From: Sophora flavescens
Lineage: Eukaryota; Streptophyta; Magnoliopsida; Fabales; Fabaceae
Length of the DNA: 64,000 bases
Reading direction: 5' to 3'
NCBI GenBank assembly: GCA_030762895.1
Contig: CM061062.1
Coordinates: forward strand, 134,585,104-134,649,103
A program made the translations under genes and the position numbers. Of the stretch, positions 35,031 to 46,086 are shown one piece after another. Position 1 is the stretch's first letter. Each line of letters opens with the position of its first letter. The notes below the pieces were generated by a model. It saw nothing but the letters and a program-made list of their open reading frames with translations. It was not told the origin of the DNA and did not search any database.

Positions 35031-35509
35031 TAAAATAAACATGTTTTTACTTTTTGGAATCTAAAAATAAATATTGATAAATATATGTTTTCGAAATTCA
35101 AATTAGAGTAAAGATAAATAGTTGAGCTGTTCAACTAAGAAAATACTCGGTCCAAAATTTAATCTCCGATTAATGTCAAACCAGTTTATTTTCAAATCTA
35201 AAATTAAATAGAATGAAAATATGGAAATGTTTTTCTCTTAATCATATTATTTAAAATATTTTTCTGTACTGGTAATAATAGTGACAATAACGTAAATTAT
35301 TGTCTAGTAAGCATGCATTCACTGAAATAAGTCAGTGCTAACGCACCCAATAAAATAATTTGATGAGAGTAATTTAATTACTCAAACTAAACTTCTTTAA
35401 TAGGGACTGATTTCATTTTATTAGTTTAAATATGTTTTTTTAATTTTTTTCCATAAATCTTGTTTACTTTTATATTTATCAAGATCAACTATTTCAATCA
35501 TATTTCCGT

Positions 35510-36000
35510 GTGAAATCCGTCTGAAATTTTCGGACGGATTTCAGACGGATGTAAGATAAATCCAGGAAAATATAAAAAGTAACATAATCCATGTGAAATC
35601 CATCCGAAATTTTCGGACGGATTTCAGACATATGTAAGATAAATCAAGGAAAATATAAAAAGTAACAAACCGTGTGAAATCCGTCTGAAATTTTCGGACG
35701 GATTTCAGACGTATGTAAGATAAATCAAGGAAAATATAAAAAGTAACAAATCTGTGTGAAATCCGTCCGAAATTTTCTTCCGAAATTTTCGGACGGATTT
35801 CAGACGGATGTAAGATAAATCAAGGAAAATATAAAAAGTAACAAATCTGTGTGAAATCTGTCCGAAATTTTCGGACGGATGTAAGATAAATCAAGGAAAA
35901 TATAAAAAGTAACAAATCCGTGTGAAATTCGTCCGAAATTTCCGGAAAATTTCGAACGGAAACATTTCCGTCCGAAAATTCCGTCTGAAAAATCAAGTTT
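35510..36000. repeat. Right subterminal 80-bp tandem repeats
   Basis: Six units starting GTGTGAAATCCGTC at about 35511, 35591, 35671, 35755, 35850 and 35920, each with TTTTCGGACGGATTTCAGAC and 'GTAAGATAAATCAAGGAAAA'. Confidence 0.9.
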
Positions 36001-36013
36001 TCTAGTAGTGAGA

Positions 36014-36979
36014 GAAGGAAGTCTTCACAGACTCCTAGAACTAACAAAAAAGGACCCAGAAAACTATGGGTACCTAAAGACCAAATAATTTCTGTTGCAG
36101 ATCTCCTTAATAGGACAAAGAAAACACCACTGCTGGTACCTGGACAGTGGTTGCTCGTGACACATGACAGGAGAAAGGTCTATGTTCCTAGACCTCCAAC
36201 TTAAGAAAGGAGGATATGTTGCCTTTGGAGGCAATCAGAAAGGGAAGGTTATAGGCATTGGTACTATTGGTGGTAAACCCCATCTTCCCTTTATATCTAA
36301 TGTTCTTATGGTTGAAGGATTAAGACATAATTTGCTTAGCATAAGTCAATTATGTGACAATGGATTTGTTGTCTCCTGTATCAAGGATTTATGCATAGTT
36401 AAAGACTGTAGTGGCAAAACCCTCTTTTCAGCTAAAAGGCAACAAAATTTGTATAAGATTGAACTGACTGATCTCTCAGATCAAATTGTAACCTGTCTGA
36501 TGTCTAAAGAGGATGAAAGATGGTTATGGCATAAGAAACTTTGACATGCTAGTATGAAACTAATTTCTAAACTGAAAAAGGATAACCTTGTGAGAGGATT
36601 GCCTGATATTATTTTTAAGAAAGATGTCTTGTGTGATGCATGTCAGAGAGGTAAACAAATAAAATTAAGTTTCAAATCTAAAAATTAAATATCAACCTCT
36701 AGACCTCTTCAGTTGTTACACAAAGATCTGTTTGGACCGATTAGTGTTGCTAGCCTGACTGGAAGAAAATATGGATTTGTCATAGTTGATGAATACTCTA
36801 GATTTACATGGGTACTCTTCTTAACCCACAAGGATGATTCTTCTAAGGCTTTCTCAGTATTCTGCAAAAGAGTACAAAATGAACAGGGTTTTTGTATCTC
36901 TACCCTTAGAAGTAACCATGGGGGAGAATTTGAAAATGAGCAGTTCAGATCGTTCTGTGAGGAGAGTGACCTTGTTTGA
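36014..36979 (+). pseudogene. SIRE-like protease-integrase region, degenerate
   Basis: Continuation of gag-pol after the CACTA insertion. It shows a copia aspartic protease ('WYLDSGCS', a stop in place of Arg at 36153-36155, then 'HMTGERSMFLDLQ'), a GAG-pre-integrase block ('WLWHKKL', stop, 'HASMKLISKL', 'DACQRGKQ') and the integrase core ('LLHKDLFGPISVASLTGRKY', 'VIVDEYSRFTWVLFL', 'STLRSNHGGEFENEQF', where DH is usual instead of NH). It stops at TGA after 'EESDLV'. RT and RNase H do not follow. Confidence 0.88.
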
Positions 36980-36999
36980 ATCAGACCTCTGTTCAAGTT

Positions 37000-37306
37000 A
37001 GCCTTTCTTCCCCTCTTTTACTATACAACCCTTCATCAACTTGTCTTTCCTAGTATTTCCTCACCCTTGTCTGTGCCCAAGGCACCTCCTATCTTAGCCT
37101 TGCCCTAGTACTCAGACCAGTCTGCTGATTTAACTAGTCTGACTGTAGAAGCTTCCACTCCTCAAATGGTGGAGTTGCATAGCTTCAACTTGCTTCAGGC
37201 TCAGCTAGAAGAAACCAGAAGACAGATGGATGAAGAAAGGCATGCTAGAATGCTTTTAGAAAAGAGAGTAGAAGCTCTATTTTTGCTTTTTAGTCAGCCT
37301 AGGTAG
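37000..37306 (+). pseudogene. SIRE env-like 3' remnant with coiled coil
   Basis: The frame ends at TAG 37304-37306 and carries 'LLQAQLEETRRQMDEERHAR' followed by 'LEKRVEALF', a short coiled coil. This matches the position and character of the C-terminus of the env-like ORF of SIRE elements. It directly follows the integrase remnant, so about 3-4 kb including RT and RNase H is deleted. Confidence 0.55.
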
Positions 37307-37729
37307 TTGTGTGTAATTTCTGCCTTGTACTGAGAAGCTTATGATGAATAAAATAAATATTGTTTATCCTTTATCTTTTCTGTTCCTTACTTTTCTGTAT
37401 ATTGTTTATTATTCCTTTTTGTTGTTGACAAAAGGGGGAGAAAGTAAGTAAGGTTAAGATGATTAAATGATATCTAAGTAAAAAGTAAAAACAAGTTAAA
37501 ATGGAACTTGTCTTTTAGTTAAAATAAGTTAAAATGGTACTTGTCTTTAAGTACATCTCTTATTATATATATAACTTTGATACTGTGCTAAGTGAAGCTA
37601 AGTGCACTTGTCTGCACAACCCTATTGGCTAAGAAAAGTTCAACTTGTCTGAAATCTTTTTTTTTTCTTTTTTTTTTCTAAGGTTCATTAAATCATCTGA
37701 ATGTTTGTCATCATAAAAAATGGGGATAT

Positions 37730-39094
37730 TGTTAAGTATCTAAAATGTCTTATGTGCATTTTCCTAAATTTTGATGAAAACTAAACATTGGTTAATGATT
37801 TAATTAACCTTTGTATTGGTTGCTAACCTGTCTACCCAGTGTGCAGGTCAAAATAATAAGAAGTCACATTCTCACTTGTTTGCCAATATAGATGACCAAC
37901 TGTCTGGAGAAGCAAAAGTCAACTTGTCTGCTAACTAGGATTATTGACTTTCTGCATTGAAGTTTCAACTTGTCTTCTGATAAGTTCCTATACTTGTCTG
38001 AGGCTCTTCGATGAAGAACCCAAGTATAAATAGCTTTTGGAAGTTTTCCCCTCATACAGAAGACTCTGAAGCTCTCTCTTCGTTAATCTCACGCTTATCA
38101 AGAAAAGTCAAAAGTCATTCTCACAAGCAACCAAGGAAATCAGATATGAAGTCCAGTTAAAGAATGTTTCCAACATACTTTATTCCCTGTACTCTTGGTT
38201 ATTACACGAAAAGGAAAATGTGCTCTGCAAAGTACAAAAGCATTCTGCACAACTCTGATTTGGCTACTGCACGATGCATAAAGTCATGATCCTTCATGTT
38301 AGAGTACAACCAATGTTCTTATTGCATTAATGGCTGCCCAGAACGACTCTATCGCATTTAATGAAGTTCCGCTTGAAGCCAACATTTGAAGGAATGTCTC
38401 TAACGGATCTTAAATGCTTGAAGGATATAAATACAGAAGTCATTGAAGATGAAGATATAGAACGCACAGAATTAAAAGAGCCATTAATCTGCGCATTTAT
38501 TTATTCATTCTTTCAATCTGTATTCTTCAATCATTTGAAGTTATTACACAGTCTTTCCTAAGCTTACATTTAATCCACTCTGAGTGTTAGTGAAAGAACT
38601 GTCTGTTTGATTGTATTGATTACAAACAAACTTCTCAAACAAACCCGAGTGAGCCTGAAGAGGCTAGGTGTGCAAAGAATACTTGTCTTGGAGCCTGAAG
38701 AGGCTAGGTGTGCAAACAATACTTGGATTCTGTAACCTGATCAGTTATATTAGATAAAACTTGGTGTTGCCAAGAACTAGACGTAACTCTTTGTGTTAAA
38801 GAGTGAACCGGGATAAATAGTTGTGTTAATCTCTCTTACCTTAAACTCCTTAGTTGCTCTGATTATATTATCTGCTCTCTAACTAAAGGGGTTAAAGTGT
38901 GAATATCAAACTTGTTTTCAAGTTGTGCGCCTGTGTGTTTTTCTATTAAAGTCTCATCAGACGGGTCACATGTCTGTATAGTGTTTTTTACACTTGTCTG
39001 ATCTTAGCTTCTGTGTGCAAAAAGTTTTCAACTTTGTTTTAAATTCAGATAAACCCAATTCAATCCCTTTTCATATTTATGGTTGTCTATTTCA
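37730..39094 (+). repeat. SIRE-like 3' LTR
   Basis: 1,365 bp, preceded by a purine-rich AAAAAATGGGGATA. Contains the 360-base segment missing from the 5' LTR, with several 'CTTGTCTG' words. Confidence 0.9.
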
Positions 39095-39368
39095 AAAAGC
39101 ATGTGTGATTCAAACTTCTCAATTCCTCCACCACAGTTTCTAAATAGCTGCAACCAAGGTGGCACATAAGTGAGTGCCCAAGCAGCCTTTAATGACCATG
39201 TGCACAACAATAGAAGAATCACTTCCACCCACAACGGATGCATGTGGGAGGCACTAACTAACCAATCATCAACATGATTGTCTTTGCGAAGAGCATGTGT
39301 GAATTGAATTTCCAATTCCTACGCCTCAACTACTAGATGGTTTCAACCAAGGTCGCCGGGTGAGTGTC
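39095..39368 (-). pseudogene. LINE-type RNase H fragments (copy 1 end and copy 2)
   Basis: Minus strand frame 'FTHALRKDNHVDDWLVSASH' (about 39315-39255) repeats the RNase H-like motif of copy 1. The DNA is a tandem duplication: 'GTGAGTGCCCAAGCAGCC' at about 39171 recurs as 'GTGAGTATCCAAGCAGCC' at 41591, beyond the MULE. A non-LTR origin is inferred from one motif only. Confidence 0.4.
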
Positions 39369-41589
39369 GGCTTTTTGATTAAATTGGATTCGTTTTAGAA
39401 ACTATTTATCAGTTTAGGGTTTTCTGAAACTATTTATCAATGGGGGTTCTTTTGGACACGTAACATATTTTATTTTTTTTCACTCTGACGGGTCAGACTG
39501 ACGCCTTCAGAGGCACCAGTCAGACTGTCACCTTCCAAGTCAAAGGCGCCAGTCTGACTAGCGCCTTCAAAGGCGACAGTCAGACTGGCGCCTACAAGTA
39601 TTAGAAAAAAGAAAAAGAAAGAAAGATAATTGATAGCAATAATAAGATGTATAAAAAAATAATAACAATAATAATTTATACCAATAAATATTCATCAATT
39701 ATTACAGTAGTAAAAAAAAATTTACTTTGTAATAACATTAATGTCATCGTTACTCCCTATACTTATAGTATAATTTTTTTTAGCAGTGTTTCTTTAAAAT
39801 TGATGGTAACTTTCTTTTAATTCTTACAAGGTAAATTTTTTTTTTACTACTGTAATAATTGATGAATATTTATTGGTATAAATTGTTATTGCTGTTATTT
39901 TTTTATGATTCTTGTGATATTATTTGCTACTTGTTATTAGGGGATTTTTTTATTGCCTCTTGTTGTTTTAAATAGACACTTTAGCATTAATGTCATTGTT
40001 ACTCCCTATACTTATATTATAATTTTTTTTAGCAGTGTTTCTTCTGAATTCCAGGTAACTTTCTTTTAATTCTTACAAGGTAAATTTTTTTTTACTACTG
40101 CAATAATTGATGAATATTTATTGGTGTAAATTGTTATTGCTATTATTTTTTTATGACTCTTGTGATATTATTCGCTACTTGTTGTTAGGGGATTTTTTTA
40201 TTGTCTCTTGTTATTTTAAATAGATATTTTAGCATTAATATCATCGTTACTCCCTATACTTATAGTATAATTTTTTTTGTAGCATGGTTCCTTCTAAATT
40301 ACAGGTAACTTTCTTTTAATTCTTACAAGGTAAAATTTTTTTTACTACTGTAATAATTGATGAATATTTATTGGTGTAAATCGTTATTGGTATTATTTTT
40401 TTATGACTCTTGTGATATTATTTGCTACTTGTTATTATGGGATTTTTTTTATTGCCTCTTGTTGTTTTGAATAGATACTTTATCATTAATGTCATCATTA
40501 CTCCCTATACTTACAGTATAATTTTTTTTGTAGCAGTGTTCCTTCTAAATTGCAGGTAACTTTCTTTTAAGTCTTACAAGGTAATTTTTTTTACTACTGT
40601 AATAATTGATTAATATTTATTGATGTAAATTTCTATTGCTATTATTTTTTTTGACATTTGTGATATTATTTGCTACTTGTTATTAGGGGATTTTTTTTAT
40701 TGCCTCTTGTTGTTTTAAATTGATACTTTATCATTAATGTCATCGTTACTCCCTATACTTAGTATATTTTTTTTGTAGCAGCGTTCCTTCTAAATTACAG
40801 GTAACTTTCTTTTAAGTCTTATAAGGTAATTTCTTTTTACTAATGTAATAATTGATTAATATTTATTGGTGTAAATTGTTATTGCTATTATTTTTTTATG
40901 CCTCTTTTGATATTATTTGCTACTCGTCATTGTTACTTGCTACTGATAAGTAGTTTCTAAAAGAAACCCATTTTGGTCAAAAAGCCATTTAAAACAAGAG
41001 GCAATAAAAAAAATCTCATAATAACAAGTAGCAAATAATATCACAAGAGTCATAAAAAAATAATAGCAATAACAATTTACACCAATAAATATTCATCAAT
41101 TATTACAGTAGTAAAAAAAAAAATTATCTTGTAAGAGTTAAAAGAAAGTTACCAGCAATTTTAAAGGAACACTGCTAAAAAAATTATACTATAAGTATAG
41201 GGAGTAACGATTGCATTAATGTTATTACAAGGTAAAAAAAAAATTTACCACTGTAATAATTGATGAATATTTATTGGTGTAAATTATTATTGTTATTATT
41301 TTTTATACCTCTTATTATTGCTATCAATTATCTTTCTTTTTTTTTCTTTTTTTAATACTAGTAGGCATCAGTCTGACTGGAGGCGCCAGTTTGACTGGTG
41401 CCTTTGACTTGGAAGGTTGTTTGAGTAGCACCTTAACTGGCGCCTTTCAAACTGGCGCATTTGAACCGTCAGAGTGAAAAAAAATAAAATATGCTAGTGT
41501 CCAAAAGGATCCCCTATTGGTAAATAATTCCATAACAACCATAAACTAATAAATAACTTCTAAAATGAACCCAGTTTGATCAAAAAGCC
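39369..41589. mobile_element. Fold-back MULE with internal tandem array
   Basis: The ends GGCTTTTTGATTAAATTGG (left) and the inverse of ..CCAGTTTGATCAAAAAGCC (right) begin long terminal inverted repeats of some 350 bases. Flanks GGTGAGTGTC (39359-39368) and GGTGAGTATC (41590-41599) form a 10-bp duplication with one mismatch, the size expected for Mutator-like elements. Inside the arms are clusters of CAGTCTGACTGGCGCC. The centre holds five direct units of about 249 bp, then an inverted unit. No transposase is encoded. Confidence 0.82.
39740..40965 (+). repeat. Five tandem 249-bp units in fold-back MULE
   Basis: TACTCCCTATACTTA recurs at 39751, 40000, 40248, 40499 and 40747. Each unit also contains 'GTAACTTTCTTTTAA', 'ATTGATGAATATTTATTGG' (or close) and 'TATTGCCTCTTGTT'. 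Part of the unit recurs inverted at about 40975-41230. Confidence 0.93.
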
Positions 41590-41900
41590 GGTGAGTATCC
41601 AAGCAGCCCCCAATGACCAAGTGCAAAGTAGTAAAGAAAACACTTTTCAACCACAACTTCATAATACACTTGTCCCAAGCACTATAGAGATCATTCAACA
41701 CTCCGTAAAGCTTTTTCACGAGAACATCAGAGGACACCAAATTCCTCACAAAACCAAACAACCACACCCTAGAGGGATACGGAAACCTACCCTCCACAAC
41801 CAGCCTCGCGATCACCACCACGTACAGACCCATCAACAGTACGCTTGGTACATCACTGTAGAGGGAAACTGAAAGAGAAACATGAAAACACAATAAGCAG
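41590..41900 (-). pseudogene. LINE-like duplicated sequence, right of the MULE
   Basis: Minus-strand open frame of 115 codons (41893-41546) reads 'YGVLNDLYSAWDKCIMKLWL' and runs into the MULE end. It shares DNA words with 39171-39240. It could be upstream LINE sequence; I cannot assign a domain. Confidence 0.3.
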
Positions 41901-41996
41901 GTTAAATTGTGTTTCTTTAACTTTATTAAAAACCTTTTTCAAAAACATTTTCGTAAACATTTTCGTAAACAAGGCAATCCCCGAGTTAGTAAATAA

Positions 41997-43072
41997 GGCC
42001 ACGTTTGAATAAACAACTTATTTAAGCGTTTATGGCATAAGAACTTATCGTATAAAAACTTATGTCATAAGCGCTTACATTGGATAAGCTATTTGTGTTT
42101 GGATATGTATATTGAAAAGTACTTATACAAGATTTGAACAGTTTGGATACATAATTATATAAGCACTTATAAAATGTGATATTTAGTATAAAAAAAAATA
42201 AAAGTTTTAAGAATGAAACCATAATTAAAAATACATTAGATGCATGGGCACTTATGATCAAATTCAAACATAAGCACTGGAGTATCTCTTTGAAGTATTT
42301 TAGCAAACAGTGGGTGTGCAACATACTTGCTTCTACCCAAAACAAGCCAACGACAATGGACACCCGAACAAGTAGCTGGCGTGCATACAAGCATGCTCAC
42401 AGGGCTCCCAAACGAAGCACCCTTGACACATAAACATGTCCTAAAGCAATAGAAGGATTTCCCAGATAAAACCAAACTCCTAAAAGAAAACCCAAAGCGA
42501 GGAACATTAGTGTGGTTGGCGGTGCTGTGAGGAACAAAGGAAGTTAAACTACAATACTAACCCAAAGTGAGGAACAAGAGTGGCGGTGCTGTGAAGTGCT
42601 GTGACAGTGCAAGACAACCATAAAGGTGTTGTGAATTGAGTAGGAGTAGGAAACGCACAGAAACCAAAGGAGTAGAACAAAAATACAAGCAAGCCGGAAC
42701 ACCCAGAAATAAGACGCAGAGGAATGAAGCATAGATGACTACCTAACTAGCAGGGAAGACGAGACGCAGTGACAGAGTGGGACGATAGAACTGGGAAGGA
42801 GAGGCTCAAGTAAGCAAAAAAAAAATGTTTAAGTGATAAAGGGCTGCCCAGCGAAATCGAGCTCGGTAAAAAATAAGGAAGTATTATAAGTGGGCATAAG
42901 CTCCGCCTAAGCTGAACAACAAGCATGTTATTTGAGCTTCTAAAAATAAGCTATAAATAGCTTAGGGGACAGCCATAGTCTCTTACCATAAACTCTCCCA
43001 AACACCTTCCTAAGTATTTATGCCGGCAGATAAACATAAATAAGCTCCTTATAAGCCAATCCAAATAGACCC
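41997..43072. mobile_element. hAT-like MITE, 1.1 kb
   Basis: Left end GGCCACGTTTGAATAAAC and inverse of right end GGGTCTATTTGGATTGGC are imperfect terminal inverted repeats. They are flanked by TAAATAA on both sides (41990-41996 and 43073-43079). Multiple 'AAGCGCTTA/TAAGC.CTTAT' palindromic words occur near both ends, as in common legume MITEs. Unusually long for a MITE; the interior (42450-42780) has unrelated sequence with a repeated 'GAGGAACA' segment. No transposase. Confidence 0.65.
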
Positions 43073-43079
43073 TAAATAA

Positions 43080-45930
43080 ACTTGACAAAGATAGGGACAG
43101 AGAGATTCACAGAGATATATTTTGGTTCACTCTTTTTCAAACAAAGAGCTATGTTTAGTCCTTTCGACTTGAAGGTTTTTCCACTAAAACTCTTACAAGT
43201 TGTTTCCTCATCACTTCAGGGTATACGACCCCAAGTTTTCTACACCTGTCCAAGCACCAAATATTCTGACAAGCCTCTCCATACTTAACCAAATCTTCTT
43301 CTCTCTATAAAGAGGCCTTTCAGCTTCTTCTTTGAACAAAATTAATTATGTCCGTTTAGATACATTAATTTTCGGTTAGACACATCTTCAATACTAGCTG
43401 TCTTCTTTGCATAGGTGTTCTTTCTTTGTGTGAGCAATAAACATATTTGTTTTACTGGTACAACAGTGATAGCAAGGTGCAGCAGGGTGCAACAGAGAAG
43501 GTTGACATTGCTTTTGCTTTGGGTGACTTGAATGTGTACTACATTGTACCTCATTTTGTCTTTATCCATAAAGATATTCAAATATAGGATTCAAGGCTTT
43601 TTGGATGGAAGTGCCACCTCATCATTATCTGTAAAAGAGAAGTTAGTGGACGCACCAACAATATAATGGTATTGGACGCATAAAAGTAAACCAGATTGTA
43701 TCTATTGGACACACAAAAACTTATCTTTTGAAAGGAAATATTCAGTCCAAACATTTGTTGGACGCAAACTATGTAAACACATGTGTTGTCCTTTGGATAC
43801 TGAAACTTTGATCGGAAACACTTAAGCTTTCAGTCCAGTATGATTATTACATATCATATAGCTCATTGGACGCAGAACTTAGTGCTTGATTTGAGTCTAT
43901 CTGCAGTCAAAACAAGATAAAGGCCTTTTGACCTTATGAATTAGTGACTACTGGATGCAACATATTTTTTCAAACAAAAACACTTAATAATCTTTTTAAT
44001 CATTAAAACTTTGAGGGGTCATATATATTACAAATATATATAATTTTTATAAAAATAAAAAATTTAAAATCAAAATTAATTTAAAGATTCTTAACTTTTC
44101 AAACCTAAGAGCATCTATACTTTCTTTTGGATATTTTTATTTAGTTAAATATTTTGATTTGTAATTTTTTATGAGTAGATTTAAAAGACCTTTGGATCAT
44201 TTTTTAATTGTCATAATATTTCTTTTATTATTTATTGTTTTTTCACAAAATACGGGTAACGAGGTTACTTAACTAATCAAAGGGTACAGGTAAGGATAGT
44301 ATTGCCCACGTGAATACGTGTAATATAATAACCTACATAGAGGGTACCCATTTCCATCCTTACATATCAGGACCAATTGATCGTGGTTCGAAGAAAAGAA
44401 ACTCAACATCATGACTCACGATTAGCTACACTTTTGGCTCTTTCGGATCTACAATAGTTTTTTCCTTCTGACGTATTGGTCGTGTTTTTCTTCAGTATTA
44501 GCCATATTTATAGAGATAGTTCTGCTCCCAAACTAGACGTTTGTAATCGTTGCTAACTTTTAAGGGTGAGGTTCAAAATTCTCTACAGTTGTGTCATGTG
44601 CAACTCCTTTAGCAATTTTATTTGACTTACCTTGTTTGTCGAAGCATTTGATGAAATTGTTTATGAGCATAATTTCTTATGGTCATTAACATGCCTGCAC
44701 TTTTTCATAACAACTTCTTATGATATGTACATGTTGCATGAAGTTGTGTGAGGATGACCATGTTGACTTTTATTCTAACTGCACGATCTCAGAAATTTGA
44801 TTGTTTGCTTCTGGTGCATATTCTGATGAAAATTCTGATGGAGCTACTGATGAAGCTTCTGATGTAGATTTTTGATGGTCCATAAGTTGCTTTCAGATAT
44901 GAGCATCAACTTCTTAGGATGTAAGTTTTTGGTATGAAGTTGTGCAAGGACTAATCTTCACTCTTTCGACTGTGTGATGCTTAGAAACTTGATTCTTTAA
45001 TTCTGGCTGAAGGATTTTGATAAGCTTATGATGCCTAGCTGTTGGAGCTGCTGAAGATAAATTGATTGGCTTCTAATGCATGACTTAGCTTTCTGGTTGG
45101 CTTCTCATGCTTTTGATAATTCATCCATTTCAAAAGACATTCTTGAACGTCTTGTTCTTGATCATTGAGGGTTCAGAAAGTTGATTTCTTCTTTGCATTT
45201 CTTCCATAGCATTGAGGCACATCACATAGCATGTAAATCTTTGTGCAAGGTGAGGGTTTTGTATATTTGCAATGGTTTTTGTGGGTTTTGAGTGGAATAT
45301 GATTTAATGTTGAATATGTATGATTTTATATATATGAAGGTTGGGGATTATGGGTATGGATTTGAACGATTTTATCCTTGAAATTTCTTGTGGTGATGAT
45401 ATAATTGAAATATATTACTTGATATTTTCTGGTTTTGCTGTACAAGGATTCTATTTTACTTTGTAAGGAGGGGTTTGGAATTAAAACGAGGAGAACCCCC
45501 ATCAGAAGCAGTAACAATATATCTTTGATGCCTGATACGCGCCATGACCTGCATAGGTCTGTGTCACTCCACTCCCTATAGTTGGCACCATGTGAGAAAT
45601 GCACCTCATGTCGCAGCTGGGATATGCATGAGTCACGATGCAAATGCCTTTGGATTCTGCATTGTGCCACCATATGTCGTAGCCTGAGGAGCATTGAGCC
45701 ATGACATTACTTTATCAAGGACCCGCGGAGGCGGGGCATTGGATGGATCGGTTGACACCCCTATGAGCCATGACATTACCTCTAGTGTATTTGGGACTAG
45801 GGGAGCATGAATGAACCGATAGCACACTGAAATGAGAGAGATCCGTAGACTATACAGGTACGAGACTATACAGCTGAGGATGACTTATAAGAACTGATTA
45901 GTATTACCTATACTAACAAGATGTATCTTC
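43080..45930. other. Intergenic or decayed repeat, no gene
   Basis: A GGACGCA-type word recurs at 43649, 43672, 43702, 43757, 43868 and 43952, and 'TTCTGATG' words cluster at 44830-44870. Both suggest old LTR-type repeat sequence. Minus-strand frames near 45500-45830 are short and unrecognised. No gene can be supported. Confidence 0.4.
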
Positions 45931-45933
45931 TTT

Positions 45934-46040
45934 TTGGGAGCCATTCACTTAAGAACACCAAAGTTAAGTATACTTAGCTTGGAAAAGTTCTGGGATGGGT
46001 AACCTCCTGAAAAGTTTTCTGAGGAAGCGTGTGAGTGAGG
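45934..46040 (+). repeat. 5S rRNA-derived fragment (Cassandra-like TRIM)
   Basis: The segment reads in the order of plant 5S rRNA: 'AGAACACCAAAGTTAAG', then a CTTAG core, then 'CTGGGATGGGTAACCTCCTG', then AAAGTTTTCTGAGGAAGC. The internal promoter region is degenerate. 'GTTGGTTTGTGGGGACAGTC' follows. Cassandra TRIM elements carry 5S sequence in their LTRs, so this is probably one of those rather than a functional 5S gene. No second LTR is seen. Confidence 0.7.
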
Positions 46041-46086
46041 ACAAAGTGCACTAAAATGACCCGTGTTGGTTTGTGGGGACAGTCAT

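Larger units (their letters stand above)
31146..36010. mobile_element. Non-autonomous CACTA element carrying a captured IST1-like gene
   Basis: Left end CACTACTAGAAA (31146-31157) and right end TTTCTAGTAGTG (35999-36010) are perfect 12-bp inverses, flanked by AGA (31143-31145 and 36011-36013), the 3-bp CACTA target duplication. Subterminal arrays built on CGGACGGATTT lie at 31160-31560 and 35510-36000. No transposase motif is visible. The interior holds an IST1-like multi-exon gene fragment on the minus strand (32050-34139), a GC-rich first-exon/promoter region (34500-35030) and a hairpin repeat block (31570-31790). It lies in the SIRE gag, so it is younger than that element. Confidence 0.93.
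28449..39094 (+). mobile_element. SIRE/Maximus-like Ty1-copia element, dead, with nested CACTA
   Basis: 5' LTR 28449-29449 and 3' LTR 37730-39094 both start TGTTAAGT and end TCTATTTCA. Flanks AAGAG (28444-28448) and AAAAG (39095-39099) are a 5-bp duplication with one change; the empty site can be recognised from a related copy at 39285-39300. The copia primer-binding site follows the 5' LTR. Gag, protease, GAG-pre-integrase and the integrase core are recognisable with many stops. RT and RNase H are deleted. An env-like 3' segment, typical of the SIRE lineage, remains. A CACTA element occupies 31146-36010. Confidence 0.9.

Noticed and set aside
39482..39595. CRISPR-like array
   Set aside because: Motif orientation alternates, spacers are irregular, and the DNA is a plant MULE arm.
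45934..46040. Functional 5S rRNA gene
   Set aside because: Too many substitutions, including in the internal promoter region, and no tandem array.
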